The notes beneath the pieces are model-generated. The model was not told the DNA's origin. It was given only the letters and a program-made list of their open reading frames with translations, and did no database searches. Shown piece by piece: positions 54,322-64,000 of a DNA stretch of 64,000 bases (within the stretch, counting starts at the first letter, position 1; each line of letters starts with the position of its first letter). This DNA comes from Actinomycetes bacterium (GTDB taxonomy: Bacteria > Actinomycetota > Acidimicrobiia > Acidimicrobiales > Acidimicrobiaceae). A program made the translations under genes and the position numbers. The stretch covers positions 62,001-126,000 of the forward strand of contig JAJZFV010000002.1 in assembly GCA_021805205.1 (NCBI GenBank). The letters run 5' to 3'.

Positions 54322-55710
54322 ATGGCGATAGCAATAGTTGGCGGCGGCCTAACGGGATTAGCAAGTGCCGTATTTCTAGTTAAAAATGGCGTTCCGTCGT
54401 CAGAGATCGTTATATTTGAGAGGGACAATCGACTAGGTGGCAAAGTCGAAACAGCTGTATTTGGAGAGCGACCAGTCGATTTAGGACCAGATGCCTTCTT
54501 GACTCGAACTGACGATGCTCCCGGATTTGCTAGTCAAATTGGGATTGGTGATCGAATAATTCGACCCTCTGTCTTTAGCGCGTCGATCTACGCAAACCAC
54601 CGTCTCCACAAAGTTCCCTCCGGAATAATGCTCGGGGTTCCAGTAAATTTCAAAGAGTTCCTTTCCAGCGCGTCCATGATATCGATTCCAGGAAAGATAC
54701 GAGCGGCCGCCGACTTTATTTTGCCCAAGTCTCAACTAGGCGACGACTACACCGTCTCAGATCTGGTTGGGAATCGTTTCGGTCGTGAGGTTGAAGAGAT
54801 GTTGGTAGAGCCAATGCTCGGCGGCATAAATGCAGGATCGACCAAAGATCTCGGGATTGAAGCGGTGGCCCCGATGATTAAGAGTGCCTACAAGAAGTCC
54901 CAAAGTCGATCACTCGCTAGAAACCTCGTAGCTGCGACCCCAAAGTCGAATTCATCAACTTCGCCTCAAGTCCCCTTTGGCTCATTCGCAAATGGATTAT
55001 CTGAACTAATCGAAGCGTCGATCAGATACTTAGATGGTGTGACCATTCATGTAGGAGTCGACGTGGCAGAGATCATTCACGATAATCTGGGTGTTCGTAT
55101 TCAAACCTCGAACGGCGATGAGCATCACTTCGACCGCGTTATCGTCGCTTCACCATCGTTTACCGCCCACCAAGTACTCCAAAACATTTCGCCTAACACC
55201 AAGGAAGGTTTGCGCAGCATCGACTTCGCATCTGTTGGAGTTGTCCTGCTTCGATACCGAAGAGATTTAATTAAAGGCCCATTAACCGGCAGCGGAGTTT
55301 TAGTGCCAAAGTCAAATAACTTTTTGATGACCGCTACAACCTATGCCTCACGCAAGTGGAGCCACATAGCAAGCGACGACTTTGAGATCTTTAAAGTCTC
55401 AGTAGGTCGTTATCGCGATAGGCGCTTCGTCGAAATGAGCGACGACGAGATAGTTGAAACTGTATCACGCGAGCTTGAGATGGTCCTCAAGATTAACGGA
55501 TCGCCCGACTTGACTTCGATAAGGCGATGGGACAGAGCCCTTCCTCAATTTCGACCCTACCACCGGGAAATGGTCGGCTCCATAAGAAGGAGCATTGAGG
55601 ATAACCACATGGTGGCAATTGCTGGTGCAAGCTATGACGGAGTCGGCATACCCTCTTGCATATCATCTGCTCGAAGCGCTGCTGACCGTACTCTCAGTTG
55701 GAGCAACTAA
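54322..55710 (+). CDS. hemY: coproporphyrinogen III/protoporphyrinogen oxidase (HemY type)
   Basis: FAD-dependent oxidase of 462 residues. In actinobacteria this type (CgoX) oxidises coproporphyrinogen III to coproporphyrin III. The flavin fold reads IAIVGGGLTGLASAVFL at the N-terminus, followed by FERDNRLGGKVET and DLGPDAFLTR. The C-terminus has AGASYDGVGIPSCISSAR. The ferrochelatase and HemQ genes that often follow are not here; disA converges with a 4-bp overlap of stops. Confidence 0.92.
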   Translation: MAIAIVGGGLTGLASAVFLVKNGVPSSEIVIFERDNRLGGKVETAVFGERPVDLGPDAFLTRTDDAPGFASQIGIGDRIIRPSVFSASIYANHRLHKVPSGIMLGVPVNFKEFLSSASMISIPGKIRAAADFILPKSQLGDDYTVSDLVGNRFGREVEEMLVEPMLGGINAGSTKDLGIEAVAPMIKSAYKKSQSRSLARNLVAATPKSNSSTSPQVPFGSFANGLSELIEASIRYLDGVTIHVGVDVAEIIHDNLGVRIQTSNGDEHHFDRVIVASPSFTAHQVLQNISPNTKEGLRSIDFASVGVVLLRYRRDLIKGPLTGSGVLVPKSNNFLMTATTYASRKWSHIASDDFEIFKVSVGRYRDRRFVEMSDDEIVETVSRELEMVLKINGSPDLTSIRRWDRALPQFRPYHREMVGSIRRSIEDNHMVAIAGASYDGVGIPSCISSARSAADRTLSWSN

Positions 55711-56813
55711 TTTCGAACCGAAACTAGCGATCTGAAGTGTTGAGCTACGACCCTCGCCCATGTAGGGTTCACGCCATGAATTGCAGATAGGTCATTCTCA
55801 CTGGCATCGAGAAGCGAAATGTCACTCGGAAGGCCATTGAGGATCGCCGTCTTTACGTTCACAGGAACGTCCTGCATCCGCGCTAGCTCTCGCATCCCTC
55901 GTCCTGGCAGGCCCTCTCCCTCGGATTGATTTTGACGGCTTGATCCTCCACCGTCGATCCTCTTCCATACTGCAGAGCAAAGAGGAATCTCTAAAAGTGC
56001 CTTACCAACACGCTCCATTATCAAAAGATCTTCGGTCTCAAGACTTCCAAGAAATTCGATTACTTGGTCGGCTTCCATGATTGAGCATGCACCCATATAG
56101 TCTTCGACCATGGAACGGTACTCCAATTCAAAGCCACTGGTCAGCTCATTTAGCTGCAACGAAACTAAGCGGCCATCGCTTCCTAGTTCCACCAACGACG
56201 CCTCTATCTCTTCGGAGATCCTTCGAACCATCTCAAATCTTTGCAAAACCAAAACCACATCACGAAAGTTAACTGCTCCAGCAGCCTCCAAATTATCGAG
56301 TCTATTTATCACTTCTTCTAGACGATTTTTGTACCTCTCGAGTGTCGCTAAAGCTTGATTTGACTTCGATAACAGAGCAGTAATTGCACTCAATGACCGC
56401 CTCAATTCGCCTTTGTAGACCGTTATAACACTCTGCTCTTCAGAAACTGAAAGCACTGGCAAACGAAGAGACCTAGCAACACGCTCAGCCGTACGGTGGC
56501 GCGTTCCAGTTTCAGAGGTGGGAACTTTTGGATCTGGCATCAGATGGACATTGGCCCTAGCTATTCTTCGGCCATCAGACGAAAGAATTATCGCACCATC
56601 CATCTTCGCAAGCTCGTAAAGGCGCTGTGGCGAGTACTCGGTATCAAGCAAGAAGCCGCCGGTACAGATGGACAACACCTCAGGACCATCGCCGACTACG
56701 ACAAGAGCGCCCATACGAGCCTGCAATATTCTGTCTAGGCCACTTCGCAGTGGCGCACCGGGCGCTACGAGGGAGAGAGTTGTGGAGATTTCTGAACCAC
56801 GGCGAGAAAACAT
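55707..56813 (-). CDS. disA: DNA integrity scanning diadenylate cyclase DisA
   Basis: Makes cyclic di-AMP and scans DNA for branched structures. The DAC domain has MDGAIILS near residue 70 and GTRHRTAERVARSL near residue 101, the two catalytic motifs (DGA and RHR). A helical linker follows, and a C-terminal helix-hairpin-helix region (LSAIHGVNPTWARVVAQHF) binds DNA. 368 residues. It starts 9 bp after the radA stop; RadA is known to regulate DisA. Confidence 0.95.
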   Translation of the reverse strand: MFSRRGSEISTTLSLVAPGAPLRSGLDRILQARMGALVVVGDGPEVLSICTGGFLLDTEYSPQRLYELAKMDGAIILSSDGRRIARANVHLMPDPKVPTSETGTRHRTAERVARSLRLPVLSVSEEQSVITVYKGELRRSLSAITALLSKSNQALATLERYKNRLEEVINRLDNLEAAGAVNFRDVVLVLQRFEMVRRISEEIEASLVELGSDGRLVSLQLNELTSGFELEYRSMVEDYMGACSIMEADQVIEFLGSLETEDLLIMERVGKALLEIPLCSAVWKRIDGGGSSRQNQSEGEGLPGRGMRELARMQDVPVNVKTAILNGLPSDISLLDASENDLSAIHGVNPTWARVVAQHFRSLVSVRN

Positions 56814-56822
56814 AACTAGAGC

Positions 56823-58184
56823 CTAGACGAGATCGTCGTTAGACTTTATCAAATGACCTGCCAAAAGCGCTTCGCTCACAGTCCTAACATCGGCTAAACC
56901 ACGCAGCGGCACGTCGTCTAGATCGCCTAGCTTTGGACCTACGACAGTTGTAAAGCCGTAACGAAGCAACTCTGAGAATCTCTCGTATGCCAAACCAACC
57001 CGACGAACTTCACCAGTTAACCCGACCTCTCCGAATAGTCCTACTTCTCGTGGTATCGGTCGCTTGTATATCGCTGATGTTATTGCAGCAGCAATTGCTA
57101 GATCTGCTGCTGGATCGTCAACTGAGATCCCTCCAGCTACTGAGACAAAGATATCAAACTTCTCGGAGCGTAATTTTATGTAGTGGTCCAAAACTCCAAT
57201 TATCATTCCACCTCGAACAGAACCGATTCCATTGAATATTCTCCTCGGGCTCTCCTTCCCCGTTGGCACTACGAGGGTTTGAATCTCCACTAATCTGACA
57301 CGCAGACCGTCTCGTATCGCAGTTACCGCTGAACCATAGGCTCCGGAACGCCGATCGATTAATGCAGAAACCACAAAATCCTGGTCCGCGATCATCCCAC
57401 CCTCGGTCATCTTCAGGTATCCAACTTCGGAAACTCTACCGAATCGATTCTTGAGAGATCTGAGAGAACGAGAGGAGCCACTCCTTTCACCCTCGAGGAC
57501 GTAAACTGCGTCCACTAGGTGTTCAAGTTGCTTCGGTCCAGCTATTGAGCCATCTTTTGTTACATGTGAAAGTATCACTACCGGTGTCCTAGTGCGACGT
57601 GCGAAGGCCGACAGCAGCGAGGAACACTGGCGAACTTGATTTATCGACCCTGGAGGTGAATCGATGGAAGTGTCGGCTATCGCTTGTATCGAATCAACAA
57701 CTACCATGGAGTACTTTGACTTTGTAGAGACGACCTTCTCGATACTCGAAGTCGCAATCACCTCCAACCCATCGGTCTCAAGGCCGCAACGAACTACCCT
57801 AGCGGCAACTTGCTCTTTCGACTCTTCACCAGTTACGTAGAGAACTCGCCCTCCACTTGCTACAGCATCCTTTGCCAAAAGCAGAGCGAGCGTCGATTTT
57901 CCGATTCCTGGCTCACCTCCAACAAGCAAAGTTGAACCAGCTACAATTCCACCATCTATAGCCCGAGCCACCTCCGGATCCGACAAGATAACAGGTGGCG
58001 AATCGAAGGTCGCGACTATCTCATCGACAGGCTGAGAAAAATCGGCCTTCGATGAGTCGAGGTAGTCATCTGCCACCTCGACGATCATATTCCAACTCTC
58101 ACAGTTGGAACATTGGCCCATCCAAGTTGGAAATGTGGCGTCACAAACGCTACAAATGTAGGAGTTACCCTTCTTCTTCGCCAT
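56823..58184 (-). CDS. radA: DNA repair protein RadA
   Basis: RecA-like branch-migration helicase. An N-terminal C4 zinc finger (CSVCDATFPTWMGQCSNC) is followed by Walker A GGEPGIGKSTLALLLA and the RadA-specific LKNRFGRVSEVG motif. A C-terminal Lon-like domain follows. I chose ATG at 58184, with AAGG at 7 nt, over TTG at 58187. It forms an operon with disA. Confidence 0.96.
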   Translation of the reverse strand: MAKKKGNSYICSVCDATFPTWMGQCSNCESWNMIVEVADDYLDSSKADFSQPVDEIVATFDSPPVILSDPEVARAIDGGIVAGSTLLVGGEPGIGKSTLALLLAKDAVASGGRVLYVTGEESKEQVAARVVRCGLETDGLEVIATSSIEKVVSTKSKYSMVVVDSIQAIADTSIDSPPGSINQVRQCSSLLSAFARRTRTPVVILSHVTKDGSIAGPKQLEHLVDAVYVLEGERSGSSRSLRSLKNRFGRVSEVGYLKMTEGGMIADQDFVVSALIDRRSGAYGSAVTAIRDGLRVRLVEIQTLVVPTGKESPRRIFNGIGSVRGGMIIGVLDHYIKLRSEKFDIFVSVAGGISVDDPAADLAIAAAITSAIYKRPIPREVGLFGEVGLTGEVRRVGLAYERFSELLRYGFTTVVGPKLGDLDDVPLRGLADVRTVSEALLAGHLIKSNDDLV

Positions 58185-58244
58185 CAAATTACCTTTTCAC
58201 GCCACAAAATATCAAGTTGAGGTTATCAAAATGGTGTGTAAATA

Positions 58245-58276
58245 AGATCGGCGAACCAAAAGAGGTTCGCCGATCT
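58245..58276 (-). terminator. terminator of clpC
   Basis: AGATCGGCGAACC (58245-58257) pairs perfectly with 58264-58276 across a 6-nt loop. On the minus strand it is followed by TTATTT. It lies about 55 bp after the clpC stop. Confidence 0.75.
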
Positions 58277-58329
58277 AACCATTCGAATTATTGAATACTC
58301 CACTTACCTCGTTGAGGTTGTTCGGAGTA

Positions 58330-60828
58330 CTAGTTGTCTTGACCCGTTCCAGATCCCGTCAACTCGATCTCAGGTGGTTCAAAGCCCTCTACCTTACGGA
58401 AGACAACCTCACCATCCTCAATATCGACGACTACAGTATCCCCAACATTGAACTCCTTCCAAAGGAGCTTCTCAGATAGTGGATCTTCGATCAGACGCTG
58501 AAGCGCACGACGTAGTGGTCGAGCACCGAGAGTTGGATCATAACCCTTCTCTCCCACAAAGTGCTTGGCTGCAAGTGTCAAGACGAGTTCGATTCCCATG
58601 GTCTCGAGCTGCCCTTGAACTCGAGCAACCATCAAGTCCACGATCTCGGTAACCTCTGCTTGAGTTAACTCGTGGAAGACAATCACATCATCGATTCTGT
58701 TGAGGAATTCAGGCTTGAAGTGAGCCCGCAGGGCGTCGTTCACCCTTCTCTTCATCATCTCATATGTTACGTCTTCGCTCGACTTAGAGAAACCAACGCT
58801 TGATTTGCGTAGATCTGCGGTTCCAAGGTTGGAGGTCATGATCAGAACTGTGTTCTTGAAGTCAACGGTACGACCTTGAGAGTCAGTTAGGCGACCATCC
58901 TCGAGGATTTGCAATAGAGCATTGAATACGTCAGGGTGGGCCTTTTCCACTTCGTCAAAGAGGACTACCGAGAATGGCTTACGCCTTACCGCCTCGGTCA
59001 ATTGACCACCCTCGTCATATCCGACGTACCCAGGAGGAGAACCGACGAGACGCGACACAGTGTGCTTCTCCATGTACTCGCTCATGTCAAGCTGGATCAG
59101 CGCATCTTGATCACCAAAGAGGAACTCAGCCAAGGTCTTGGCAAGCTCGGTCTTTCCAACTCCAGTTGGCCCAAGGAAGATGAAGGAACCACTTGGACGC
59201 TTTGGATCCTTAAGACCCGCTCGAGTACGACGAATCGCCTTCGACAGGGCCCTAATAGCCTCGTTTTGACCTATAACTCGCTTGTGGAGTTCGTCCTCCA
59301 TGCGCAAGAGCTTTGCGGTCTCCTCTTCAGTCAACTTGTAGACAGGGATCCCGGTCCAATTGGAAAGAACTTCAGCGATCACATCTTCGTCTACGACGTC
59401 GAAGAGATCCTTACCGGAGGCCTTCCACTCGCTTTCGAGGGCGGCCTTCGCCTCCAGTCGTTCCTTCTCGCGATTCGCAATCTTCTTAGCGTCTTCAAAG
59501 TTTTGACGCTCGATCGCAGCTTCTTTATCCCGACGCAGATTCGTAATCTCATCTTCTATAGTCTTTAGCTCAGGCGGCATCGACATGCGACGTATCCTTA
59601 GACGGCTACCCGCCTCGTCAATAAGGTCAATGGCCTTATCAGGGAGGAACCGGTCTGCGATATACCTATCCGCTAGATTCGCAGCTGCGACGATAGCTTG
59701 ATCGGTGATGGTGACGTTATGGTGTGACTCATACTTGTCACGAAGCCCCTTGAGGATCTCGATCGTGTGCTCAAGTGCAGGCTCTCCAACCTTAATTGGT
59801 TGGAACCTTCGCTCTAGTGCAGCGTCCTTCTCAAGGTGCTTACGGTACTCATCTAGAGTTGTGGCACCGATTGTCTGCAACTCTCCACGAGCTAACATCG
59901 GCTTAAGGATCGATGCCGCATCGATTGCGCCCTCAGCAGCACCTGCACCCACAAGAGTGTGGAGTTCGTCGATGAAGAGGATAATATCGCGACGGGTCTT
60001 GATCTCCTTTAGAACCTTTTTGAGGCGCTCTTCGAAGTCACCCCTGTAACGGCTTCCCGCTACCAAAGAGCCAAGATCTAAGGTATAGAGCTGCTTTCCA
60101 CGTAAGGTGTCTGGAACGTCATTTGCAATGATCTTTTGAGCTAGACCCTCAACGATTGCAGTCTTGCCTACCCCCGGTTCTCCAATTAAAACTGGATTGT
60201 TCTTTGTTCGACGAGAGAGAACTTGCATCACGCGTTCGATCTCGTTATCGCGACCGACCACAGGATCAAGCTCTTTGTCTCGCGCCATTTGTGTCAAGTT
60301 TCGGCCGAATTGATCAAGGACTGGCGAACCAGCATTGTTTTCGGTCTGAGCTGATTGGCCCCCTACACTTGCTCCTGCTGTATCACGATTTTGATACCCT
60401 GAAAGAATTTGGATGACCTGTTGACGAACGCGCGATAGGTCAGCTCCAAGTGAGATTAGAACGCGAGCAGCTACACCCTCTCCTTCGCGGACGAGGCCTA
60501 GAAGCATATGCTCAGTACCGATGTAGTTATGACCTAGCTGTAGCGCCTCTCTCAACGAGAGCTCAAGAACTTTCTTGGCCCTAGGCGTGAAGGGAGGAGA
60601 GCCAGCCGCTGGAGTTGTTGCAGGTCCAATTAGCTCGTCAACCTTCTCTCGAACCGCTTCGAGAGAAATTCCTAACGACTCCAAAGCCTTTGCGGCTACA
60701 CCTTCACCCTCGTGGATAAGGCCGAGCAGGATATGCTCGGTTCCGATGAAGTTATGATTGAGAAGGCGCGCCTCTTCCTGAGCGAGTACAAGCACTCGTC
60801 GGGCCCTATCGGTGAATCTTTCAAACAA
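58330..60828 (-). CDS. clpC: ATP-dependent Clp protease ATPase subunit ClpC
   Basis: Hsp100 unfoldase that feeds ClpP. Two N-terminal Clp repeats (about 1-145) bind adaptors. The first AAA+ domain has [13 protein letters not shown] and [12 protein letters not shown], and a UVR-type coiled middle domain follows ([15 protein letters not shown]). The second AAA+ domain has [15 protein letters not shown] and [21 protein letters not shown]. 832 residues. The TTG start follows GGAGG. It is a single-gene unit. Confidence 0.97.
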   Translation of the reverse strand: MFERFTDRARRVLVLAQEEARLLNHNFIGTEHILLGLIHEGEGVAAKALESLGISLEAVREKVDELIGPATTPAAGSPPFTPRAKKVLELSLREALQLGHNYIGTEHMLLGLVREGEGVAARVLISLGADLSRVRQQVIQILSGYQNRDTAGASVGGQSAQTENNAGSPVLDQFGRNLTQMARDKELDPVVGRDNEIERVMQVLSRRTKNNPVLIGEPGVGKTAIVEGLAQKIIANDVPDTLRGKQLYTLDLGSLVAGSRYRGDFEERLKKVLKEIKTRRDIILFIDELHTLVGAGAAEGAIDAASILKPMLARGELQTIGATTLDEYRKHLEKDAALERRFQPIKVGEPALEHTIEILKGLRDKYESHHNVTITDQAIVAAANLADRYIADRFLPDKAIDLIDEAGSRLRIRRMSMPPELKTIEDEITNLRRDKEAAIERQNFEDAKKIANREKERLEAKAALESEWKASGKDLFDVVDEDVIAEVLSNWTGIPVYKLTEEETAKLLRMEDELHKRVIGQNEAIRALSKAIRRTRAGLKDPKRPSGSFIFLGPTGVGKTELAKTLAEFLFGDQDALIQLDMSEYMEKHTVSRLVGSPPGYVGYDEGGQLTEAVRRKPFSVVLFDEVEKAHPDVFNALLQILEDGRLTDSQGRTVDFKNTVLIMTSNLGTADLRKSSVGFSKSSEDVTYEMMKRRVNDALRAHFKPEFLNRIDDVIVFHELTQAEVTEIVDLMVARVQGQLETMGIELVLTLAAKHFVGEKGYDPTLGARPLRRALQRLIEDPLSEKLLWKEFNVGDTVVVDIEDGEVVFRKVEGFEPPEIELTGSGTGQDN

Positions 60829-61221
60829 GACTTTGCCTCCTCACTACGGCAGATAGAACACTCTTAATTGTAATTTCCATTTCTACGAATCGCATATCAG
60901 ACCAGTTCATTTACCTTTCAGTAACCTAAACAAATTCGGACCTGATTTACTTCCAAGTTGTCTCGGATAACAACTAATGAGAGTCGATCGCCCCCTATGC
61001 CTCTATTGAACCACAAAAACCTGAGATTTACCTCTATATCGGACAAACTCTACTGTAAGTTGAAGTCAGAACAATATTTAGGAAAGATTCAAGCACCAGC
61101 GCCATCTAACTCAGGGTGGATCGACCTCAAAATGTGTCATTTGTCGCACAAACGGGTCTTTATGCTTTTTTTTACTTGGTAGTTACAAAGTTAGCTCCAC
61201 ATTGAAATAGCCTATTAGATA
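60829..61221. other. intergenic, divergent promoter region
   Basis: About 390 bp between clpC and the prenyl synthase, A/T-rich, with no ORF of protein character. It should hold both promoters. I see no CIRCE-like or other known heat-shock operator. Confidence 0.5.
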
Positions 61222-62223
61222 GTGCAACTTTTTACAGACTCACCAATACAAGAGATCGATCAGTACTTAGAGCGCCTTGAGGTGCTGCTAAGACAAGCTG
61301 TCGCATCGGATGACGTTCGCCTCTCAGAGGTTGCATCGCACTTGATAAAGGCGGGCGGTAAGCGAATTCGTCCTAGCTTGACAATTACGGCTGCACGTTC
61401 GGCTGGAGTAGCCATCGATGACCGAATTCTCATGGCTGCAGTGGCAGTTGAGCTAGTCCATTTAGCTTCACTGTACCATGACGATGTTATGGACGAAGCC
61501 ACAACAAGACGTAATGTACCCAGCGTAAATAGCAGATGGGGAAATTTGGTCGCCATAGTAGCGGGTGACTTCCTGCTCGCTAGAGCAGCAGCGATAGCAG
61601 CTGACCTTGGCCAAGACGTTGCAAAGCTACTCGCCACTACTTTGGCTCATCTTTGCGAGGGACAAATACTTGAAGTCAATGCGACATTTGACGTAAGCCG
61701 AACCATCCCAAGTTATAACGAAGCTATAGCCGGAAAGACGGCTAGCTTGATGGCGACAGCTTGCCGAATTGGTGCGCTAAGCGCTGGAGTCTCAAACGAC
61801 CAACTTGACAAGCTCGAGAGAATTGGCTTTTTGTTTGGCATGGTCTATCAGATCCGCGACGACGTGCTAGATATAATTGGCACCGAAAAAGAGTTGGGCA
61901 AACTTCCGGGTCAAGACCTCATCGAGGGTGTGTATACCCTGCCCACAATCATTGCGATTCAAGCTCAAGGCATTGAATCAGAGATAGCAGCTCGCCTTAG
62001 TGACGTTGCTCACAACGAAAACGATCTAACCATTGCAAGGAAGTTGATCGTTGGCTCCGGCTCCATAGAAGAGTCGATTCAGATTGCTCAACGCTACTGC
62101 GATGAGGCCGCTTCGATATCGAAAGAATTTGGAAATCCTACTGCGGACTACCTCGGTTCGATGGCAGATTCACTACTTTCCACAATTACCGATATCGCTC
62201 GAGAGAGAGTAAAGTCCGCCTAA
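61222..62223 (+). CDS. long-chain polyprenyl diphosphate synthase
   Basis: Second trans-prenyltransferase (333 residues), probably making the menaquinone side chain. AGGKRIRPSL is near residue 44, first Asp motif HDDVMD at 86-91 and second QIRDDVLDIIG near residue 212. The residue five before the first Asp is Ala82; small residues there are known to let the chain grow beyond C20, in contrast to Phe95 in crtE. GTG start. GrcC/IspB/HepT are alternative names, and chain length is not fixed by sequence. Confidence 0.88.
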   Translation: MQLFTDSPIQEIDQYLERLEVLLRQAVASDDVRLSEVASHLIKAGGKRIRPSLTITAARSAGVAIDDRILMAAVAVELVHLASLYHDDVMDEATTRRNVPSVNSRWGNLVAIVAGDFLLARAAAIAADLGQDVAKLLATTLAHLCEGQILEVNATFDVSRTIPSYNEAIAGKTASLMATACRIGALSAGVSNDQLDKLERIGFLFGMVYQIRDDVLDIIGTEKELGKLPGQDLIEGVYTLPTIIAIQAQGIESEIAARLSDVAHNENDLTIARKLIVGSGSIEESIQIAQRYCDEAASISKEFGNPTADYLGSMADSLLSTITDIARERVKSA

Positions 62224-62272
62224 CTTCCCGACATCAGTGACAAATAGTCGTAGCTGGCGAATTTTGGATACT

Positions 62273-62755
62273 TTAGGCTGCTTCCAACTCCTTGGAATCG
62301 GCTCCAGAAAACATAAACTTATTGAAGATAAAAAATTTGCCTATCCAGAGTATTCCAAAGGCAAAGAGTGACGCCAAGTTCACAGCGAGAGCCGCACCGA
62401 GGTGGGAAAAGTTGTGACTCTTTGCAAATCGGTCCGCAAATGCAACCGTGACCATGGAGACTGCTAGACCCAGAAAGGCTAGAGCCCAGAATGGAAATAC
62501 TTCCTTCCAGAAATGCGACTTTCCACTCTTTCCCCACGCCCAATTTCTATTCATATAGTACGCCGGAACTGCGGAAACTCCGGTAGCTATTACGTTTGAA
62601 GATGTAGCGCTGAATTTACGAAAGACCCCGTAGAGGATAAAGAGCGTAACTTGGGCCACAGCAACTGAAACTCCGGAGGTAACGACGTAACGGAAAGCCT
62701 TAACATACTTACCATCAGCGCGGAATTCATTTAGTAAACTCTGATTTTCTGACAA
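62273..62755 (-). CDS. GtrA family membrane protein
   Basis: Four-helix protein of 160 residues of the GtrA/DPMS family, thought to flip or support lipid-linked sugars in envelope glycosylation. The first helix begins FRYVVTSGVSVAVAQV, the second carries the family AVPAYYMNRNWAWGKS motif near residue 65, and two C-terminal helices follow. TTG start with GGAGATAGG upstream. It converges with the prenyl synthase across 49 bp. No partner glycosyltransferase is adjacent. Confidence 0.88.
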   Translation of the reverse strand: MSENQSLLNEFRADGKYVKAFRYVVTSGVSVAVAQVTLFILYGVFRKFSATSSNVIATGVSAVPAYYMNRNWAWGKSGKSHFWKEVFPFWALAFLGLAVSMVTVAFADRFAKSHNFSHLGAALAVNLASLFAFGILWIGKFFIFNKFMFSGADSKELEAA

Positions 62756-62970
62756 ACCTATCTCCGGCCTTCAGTTTAAGCTAACCTCTCAATGCTATCC
62801 GAAGTTATCGGAAATTCCGACGATCTGCTAAAGCAATCAATTTAGCTGCGCGATTGGCCTTTCATCGGAGCCAATCAAAATTGAAATTCACGCAGCCTCG
62901 ATTGAATTGAACAGATCGCCACTTACAATTTCTCAAGGAGAGTTACGTCAGAACGTAGCTAAATGGATAT

Positions 62971-63831
62971 ATGACTGAAAGCCTAGAAAACCTAATTTCG
63001 ATCCTCGACCTAGAGCAGATTGAGGTGAACATCTTTAGGGGATACACTCCGGATGAAAAGCGAATCAGAGTATTTGGAGGCCAGGTAGCAGCTCAGGCGC
63101 TGATAGCTGCAGGAAGAACGGTAGACGGACTGTCAGTGCACTCGCTTCATGCCTACTTCTTGCGCCCTGGAGACACCAAAATTCCTATCGTCTACGTAGT
63201 CGATAGGATTCGTGATGGTAAGTCATTTGCAACTCGAAGAGTCGTCGCATACCAACACGGAGAAGCAATTTTCAACCTCTCCGCCTCCTTCCACAAAGAA
63301 GAGGTTGGAATAGACCATCAAATCAAAATGCCAGATGTTCCTCCACCCACCTCGCTTCCCACCTTCAAGGAGAAGATGGCCCCATTTGCCAGGAGAATGG
63401 GGGACTGGTATTCAAGGCCCAGACCTCTCGATCAGCGCTATGTTACCGAACCTAATATGTTCAAAACAGATTTACCGAGAGAACCCCTTCAGCGGGTTTG
63501 GGTTCGAGCAGATGGCACCCTCCCCGACGACCCCCTACTTCACGCCTGTGTCATTGCTTACGCCTCAGACATGACACTTTTGGATTCTGTGATGCTTCCG
63601 CACCAGATCTCATGGGACCAACCTGGGATCATGGTAGCCAGTTTGGACCACGCAATGTGGTTTCATCGCCCCTTTCGCGCCGATGAATGGTTCTTATACG
63701 ACCAGCAGAGCACAAACGCCTTTGGGGCACGAGGACTCGCCCGTGGCGAGATCTACTCCGAGGATGGAACTCTTTTAGTCTCGGTTGTGCAAGAGGGCCT
63801 CATCCGAATTACCGATCGCAATGCAATGTAA
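62971..63831 (+). CDS. tesB: acyl-CoA thioesterase II
   Basis: Double hot-dog thioesterase that hydrolyses acyl-CoA to free acid. RVFGGQVAAQALIAAGRTV near residues 33-51 and LHAYFLRPGDTKIPIVY near residue 61 are TesB signatures. The catalytic Asp-Thr/Ser-Gln set fits ASDMTLLDSV near residue 198 and the Gln near the C-terminus. 286 residues is normal. ATG at 62971. It is followed by a strong terminator shared with the converging citrate synthase. Confidence 0.93.
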   Translation: MTESLENLISILDLEQIEVNIFRGYTPDEKRIRVFGGQVAAQALIAAGRTVDGLSVHSLHAYFLRPGDTKIPIVYVVDRIRDGKSFATRRVVAYQHGEAIFNLSASFHKEEVGIDHQIKMPDVPPPTSLPTFKEKMAPFARRMGDWYSRPRPLDQRYVTEPNMFKTDLPREPLQRVWVRADGTLPDDPLLHACVIAYASDMTLLDSVMLPHQISWDQPGIMVASLDHAMWFHRPFRADEWFLYDQQSTNAFGARGLARGEIYSEDGTLLVSVVQEGLIRITDRNAM

Positions 63832-63839
63832 TTAATGCA

Positions 63840-63877
63840 AAAAGGGCGACACCAAGCAATTAGGGTGTCGCCCTTTT
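63840..63877. terminator. bidirectional terminator between tesB and citrate synthase
   Basis: AAAAGGGCGACACC (63840-63853) pairs with GGTGTCGCCCTTTT (63864-63877) around a 10-nt loop. A-run on one side and T-run on the other, so it works for both converging genes. Confidence 0.85.
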
Positions 63878-63898
63878 AGTTGCAGACCGTTGAAGTTA

Positions 63899-64000
63899 CT
63901 ACCTCTGATCCATCGATACGTACTTACGCTCTCCCTCACCGGTATATAGCTGTCGAGGGCGGACGATCTTGAGATCTTGATCTAGCAGCTCAGACCAGTG
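63899..64000 (-). CDS. gltA: citrate synthase, C-terminal end only
   Basis: The minus strand from the window edge reads HWSELLDQDLKIVRPRQLY, then TGEGERKYVSMDQR and stop TAG at 63899. RPRQLYTG followed by a basic-aromatic tail is the conserved end of type II citrate synthase, which forms citrate from acetyl-CoA and oxaloacetate. Only 33 residues are visible, so the call rests on this motif alone. Confidence 0.8.
   Translation of the reverse strand, partial: HWSELLDQDLKIVRPRQLYTGEGERKYVSMDQR

Noticed and set aside
58936-59568. 210-codon plus-strand frame opposite clpC
   Set aside because: Long only because of codon bias in clpC on the other strand; no known motif and no ribosome site.

Overview
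The window reads as a moderate-GC actinobacterium. Supporting features are the actinobacterial cytochrome bc1-aa3 gene set (tri-helical Rieske QcrA, di-haem QcrC, subunit IV CtaF), the argS-lysA-hom-thrC-rho-rpmE-prfA-prmC order, a heterodimeric CrtYc/CrtYd lycopene cyclase, a radA-disA pair, a HelD-type RNA polymerase helicase, and frequent TTG/GTG starts. A base composition well below that of most actinobacteria, together with this gene content, points to the class Acidimicrobiia (an Acidithrix-like organism). That placement is inference, not a database match.

Layout. 1-2.6 kb: tldD (partial) and a divergent flippase-like membrane protein. 2.8-11 kb: a C40 carotenoid locus in two arms, crtE-crtI-crtB on + and crtYc-crtYd-crtZ on -, separated by rmuC, a Pr6Pr membrane protein and an orphan gene; predicted end product beta-carotene/zeaxanthin. 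11-15.7 kb: a large membrane protein, dxs (isoprenoid precursor supply) and an SRAP protein. 15.8-21.3 kb: two MFS exporters behind a strong palindromic operator, then an APC permease with a complex leader. 21.3-28.6 kb: terminators, tRNA-Ala, a membrane protein, and a two-component system plus LCP protein flanked by two copies of a 924-bp MarR transcription unit. 28.6-40.2 kb: the release factor, Rho, threonine/lysine and argS housekeeping cluster, all on -. 40.3-43 kb: tRNA-Arg, murE and a glycosyltransferase. 43-50.8 kb: DedA and a seven-gene operon for the complete bc1-aa3 respiratory supercomplex. 51-64 kb: helD, hemE-hemY, radA-disA, clpC, a long-chain polyprenyl synthase, a GtrA protein, a TesB thioesterase and the 3' end of citrate synthase.

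How genes work together. dxs supplies C5 units to crtE (C20, carotenoids) and to the second prenyl synthase (probably the menaquinone tail). Menaquinol is oxidised by the Qcr/Cta complex, whose haem depends on hemE/hemY among others. lysA/murE and the LCP protein serve the cell wall.

The most unusual structure is the duplicated MarR cassette (22333-23256 and 27682-28605). Each copy carries its own promoter, candidate operator, gene, long 3' UTR and terminator. By eye the copies differ only in the three-base loop of the terminator hairpin, which is inverted between them. Other notable points are hom, which appears to start at ATT, an attenuator-like leader before the APC permease, murE with Gly in place of the DAP-recognising Arg, and an unrecognised 425-residue protein between rpmE and prfA.
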